Shown here: piece after piece, positions 62,104 to 64,000 of the stretch
Position numbering within the stretch: the stretch's first letter is position 1
Layout: each line of letters begins with the position of its first letter
Assembly (NCBI GenBank): GCA_030145845.1
Contig: JAIXHJ010000017.1
Coordinates: 1 to 64,000 of the forward strand
Length of the DNA: 64,000 nt
DNA from: Pseudomonadota bacterium
Lineage (GTDB): Bacteria > Pseudomonadota > Gammaproteobacteria > Pseudomonadales > Oceanobacteraceae
Reading direction: 5' to 3'
The notes under the pieces: model-generated
Seen by the model: the letters and a program-made list of their open reading frames with translations, nothing else
Databases searched by the model: none
Told to the model about the DNA's origin: nothing
Translations under genes and position numbers: made by a program

Positions 62104-64000
62104 TCAGGAGTCCCCGAGCCCCAGCAGCCGGTTCATAGTGCCGAGCAGGCTTTCTTCCTGGAACGGCTTGCCCATGTACTCATTCACACCGATCGACAGT
62201 GCCCGCTCACGGTGTTTATCACCGGTCCGCGATGTGATCATGATGATCGGAATATCCTTCAGCCGTGAGTCATGACGCACCAGCGAGGCAACCTCAAACC
62301 CATCCATACGCGGCATTTCAATATCCAGCAGCATCAGATCAGGCTTGTGATCCTGCAGCGTTGCCATGGCATCCACCCCATCCTTCGCGGTGTAAACCTC
62401 CATGCCGTTACGCTCCAGCAGCCGGCTGGTTACCTTACGCACCGTTACCGAGTCATCCACCACCAGAATCCGCGGCAGGCGGTTTTCCAGCTCATGCCGC
62501 CGCTCTGCAGCCTGAGAATCGAGCAGTTTTGCCTGCTGATATTCCAGGCTGCTCTGGGTACGGATCATGGCCGGCAGATCCAGAATGATCACCACCGAGC
62601 CATCACCCAGGATGGTACCGCCGGAAACACCCATAACACTGGCAAACTGCGGACCGAGGGTTTTTACCACGATCTCCCGCGAGCCCATCAGCGAGTCCAC
62701 CTGCAGGGCAAACGGAATAACACCGCGGATCAGCAGCAATGGCAGTGGCATATCCTGCGCACTGAATTTCGGATGCGCCTCGTTTTCCAGCATGTGACCG
62801 AGGTATTCCACCCGGTAGTCCGTGCCGGCGTATTCATACAGGCGCTCCTGCTGGGGCTGTTCATACAGAGACTGCAGCTGCGCCACCGGCATACGCACAA
62901 TACCCTGAATGTTATTCAGCGGTACCGCATACAGGTCGTCGCCAACCCGCACCATCAATGCCCGGTTAACCGATACCGTGAACGGCAGACGGATAACAAA
63001 ACGGGTTCCGGCGCCAGCCTCAGACTGAATTTCCACCGAGCCGCCCATCTGTTTGATCTCACTGGAGACCACGTCCATACCGACACCACGGCCGGAAATC
63101 TGAGTCACCGATTCGGCGGTCGAGAAACCGGCCTGCAGAATAAACTGCATAATGTCCTGATCGCTGAGGTTGGCGCCCTCATCCATCAGGCCACGTTCAA
63201 TGGCTTTGCGGCGCACAGCATCCAGATTGACCCCGCGGCCATCATCCGTCATCGACAGCACAACATCGCCACCATCACGGCTGACTTCCAGATCGATACG
63301 GCCGGTGTCTGGTTTACCGGCAGCCTGCCGCTGCTGACCGTCTTCGATACCATGGTCAACCGCGTTACGGACCATGTGTTCCAGCGGCGAAATCATGCGT
63401 TCGAGAATGGTCCGGTCCATTTCCCCTTCCGCGTTGTGCACATGCAGTTCCACCTGCTTGCCGAGCTCCAGGCTCACCTGCCGCACAATCCGGCGCAGCC
63501 GTGGTACCAGGCGCTGGAAAGGCACCATCCGCGTTTTCATCAGACCTTCCTGCAGCTCCGTATTCACACGGCTCTGCTGCAGCAGCAGAGTTTCTGCATC
63601 GCGGGTCTTGTTGGTCATGGTCTCGCGCAGATCCGCAAGGTCGGAAGCCGATTCCACCAGTGCCCGTGAGAGCTGCTGAATGGTGGAATAACGGTCCATT
63701 TCCAGCGGATCAAAATCTTCGTAGTCCGGTCCCTGGCGTTCCTGACGGAACAGCACCTGGGCTTCGGTCTCCATATCCAGACGGCGCAGCTGGTCACGCA
63801 GACGGTCGAGTGTCATATCCATCTCGTCCAGCGTATTGGAGAAGTCCGTCACCTGCTGTTCCAGACGGCCACGGCCGATGGAGGTTTCACCTGCCAGATT
63901 AACCAGATTATCGAGCAGGTCGGCAGATACTTTGACCAGCTCCTGCGGCGATTTACGCACGTTCTGCTGCGGTGTCGCCGGCGACGGTTGCGGCTGTGCA
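62104..64000 (-). CDS. chpA: Hybrid chemotaxis kinase ChpA (CheA-like), partial, C-terminal part
   Basis: The frame stays open to the right edge: a Pro/Gln-rich linker (AQPQPSPATPQQN) at the edge precedes the dimerisation domain, and the HPt domains that carry the phospho-histidine lie outside. Visible are RKSPQELVKVSADLLDNLVN, the N-box (MVRNAVDHGIED), VLSMTDDGRGVNLDAV, ISGRGVGMDVVSSEIKQMGG, a CheW-like domain and a C-terminal receiver (RILVVDDSVTVRKVTSRLLE, LLDIEMPRMDG). It phosphorylates pilus-motor regulators in Pseudomonas-like twitching systems. A GTG at 63960 is not the true start. Confidence 0.94.
   Translation of the reverse strand, partial: AQPQPSPATPQQNVRKSPQELVKVSADLLDNLVNLAGETSIGRGRLEQQVTDFSNTLDEMDMTLDRLRDQLRRLDMETEAQVLFRQERQGPDYEDFDPLEMDRYSTIQQLSRALVESASDLADLRETMTNKTRDAETLLLQQSRVNTELQEGLMKTRMVPFQRLVPRLRRIVRQVSLELGKQVELHVHNAEGEMDRTILERMISPLEHMVRNAVDHGIEDGQQRQAAGKPDTGRIDLEVSRDGGDVVLSMTDDGRGVNLDAVRRKAIERGLMDEGANLSDQDIMQFILQAGFSTAESVTQISGRGVGMDVVSSEIKQMGGSVEIQSEAGAGTRFVIRLPFTVSVNRALMVRVGDDLYAVPLNNIQGIVRMPVAQLQSLYEQPQQERLYEYAGTDYRVEYLGHMLENEAHPKFSAQDMPLPLLLIRGVIPFALQVDSLMGSREIVVKTLGPQFASVMGVSGGTILGDGSVVIILDLPAMIRTQSSLEYQQAKLLDSQAAERRHELENRLPRILVVDDSVTVRKVTSRLLERNGMEVYTAKDGVDAMATLQDHKPDLMLLDIEMPRMDGFEVASLVRHDSRLKDIPIIMITSRTGDKHRERALSIGVNEYMGKPFQEESLLGTMNRLLGLGDS

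Noticed and set aside
62272..63669. 465-residue plus-strand frame
   Set aside because: Antisense to chpA, which carries all the kinase and receiver motifs.

Overview
The window is about 64 kb of a gammaproteobacterial chromosome with moderately high GC. Gene content (glnE-ilvE, sahR-metK-ahcY-metF, a ChpA/ChpB/ChpC-type chemosensory cluster, TgpA/DUF58/MoxR, OmpR-type two-component control, type VI secretion genes, two-partner secretion) suggests a Pseudomonas/Oceanospirillales-like, probably marine or environmental, bacterium. The species cannot be fixed from the sequence alone. I see no rRNA, tRNA, CRISPR array or replication origin.

Layout. (1) 1-5.0 kb, minus strand: a two-partner secretion pair, the TpsB transporter followed by a very large TpsA adhesin that runs off the left edge and carries near-identical 225/228-bp repeats. 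(2) 5.3-7.2 kb: a PP2C phosphatase, then a RAYT/Y1-type transposase homologue that has lost both histidines of its HUH motif. (3) 7.2-15.8 kb: an orphan type VI secretion island without structural genes: hcp, vgrG, a small accessory gene, PAAR, a lipoprotein (likely immunity), a class-3 lipase effector, two unrecognised AT-richer genes and a decayed second copy of the lipase 3' end. (4) 15.8-27.4 kb: housekeeping genes glnE-ilvE, an SbmA-type transporter, a MepM-type peptidase, a YafJ-type amidotransferase, a LysR regulator with a divergent small protein, cytochrome b561 and PhoX. (5) 27.7-35.8 kb: an RND efflux operon (outer-membrane factor, adaptor, pump) continuous with its response regulator and sensor kinase, then a free-standing HPt protein. 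(6) 35.8-48.1 kb: a LysE exporter, topB with a LexA-box-like operator, a divergent MFS/LysR pair, rsgA, the moxR-DUF58-tgpA operon, and an acetyl-CoA hydrolase/transferase. (7) 48.4-53.0 kb: sahR-metK-ahcY-metF, the S-adenosylmethionine cycle with a palindromic operator ahead of it. (8) 53.2-60.6 kb: a surface-glycan cluster of mixed base composition (TupA-like ATP-grasp, GT52-like and GT2-like transferases, two consecutive small kinase-fold proteins, O-antigen ligase, capsule-synthesis-like protein). (9) 60.6-64.0 kb: chpC, chpB and the 3' part of chpA, controlling type IV pili.

Most promising for follow-up: the unrecognised gene pair at 12.9-15.3 kb beside the T6SS lipase and the lipase relic after it; the HUH-less RAYT; SOS-type control of topoisomerase III; the repeat array in TpsA; the orphan HPt protein at the end of an OmpR-type efflux operon; and the tandem WaaP-like/YrbL-like pair in the glycan cluster.
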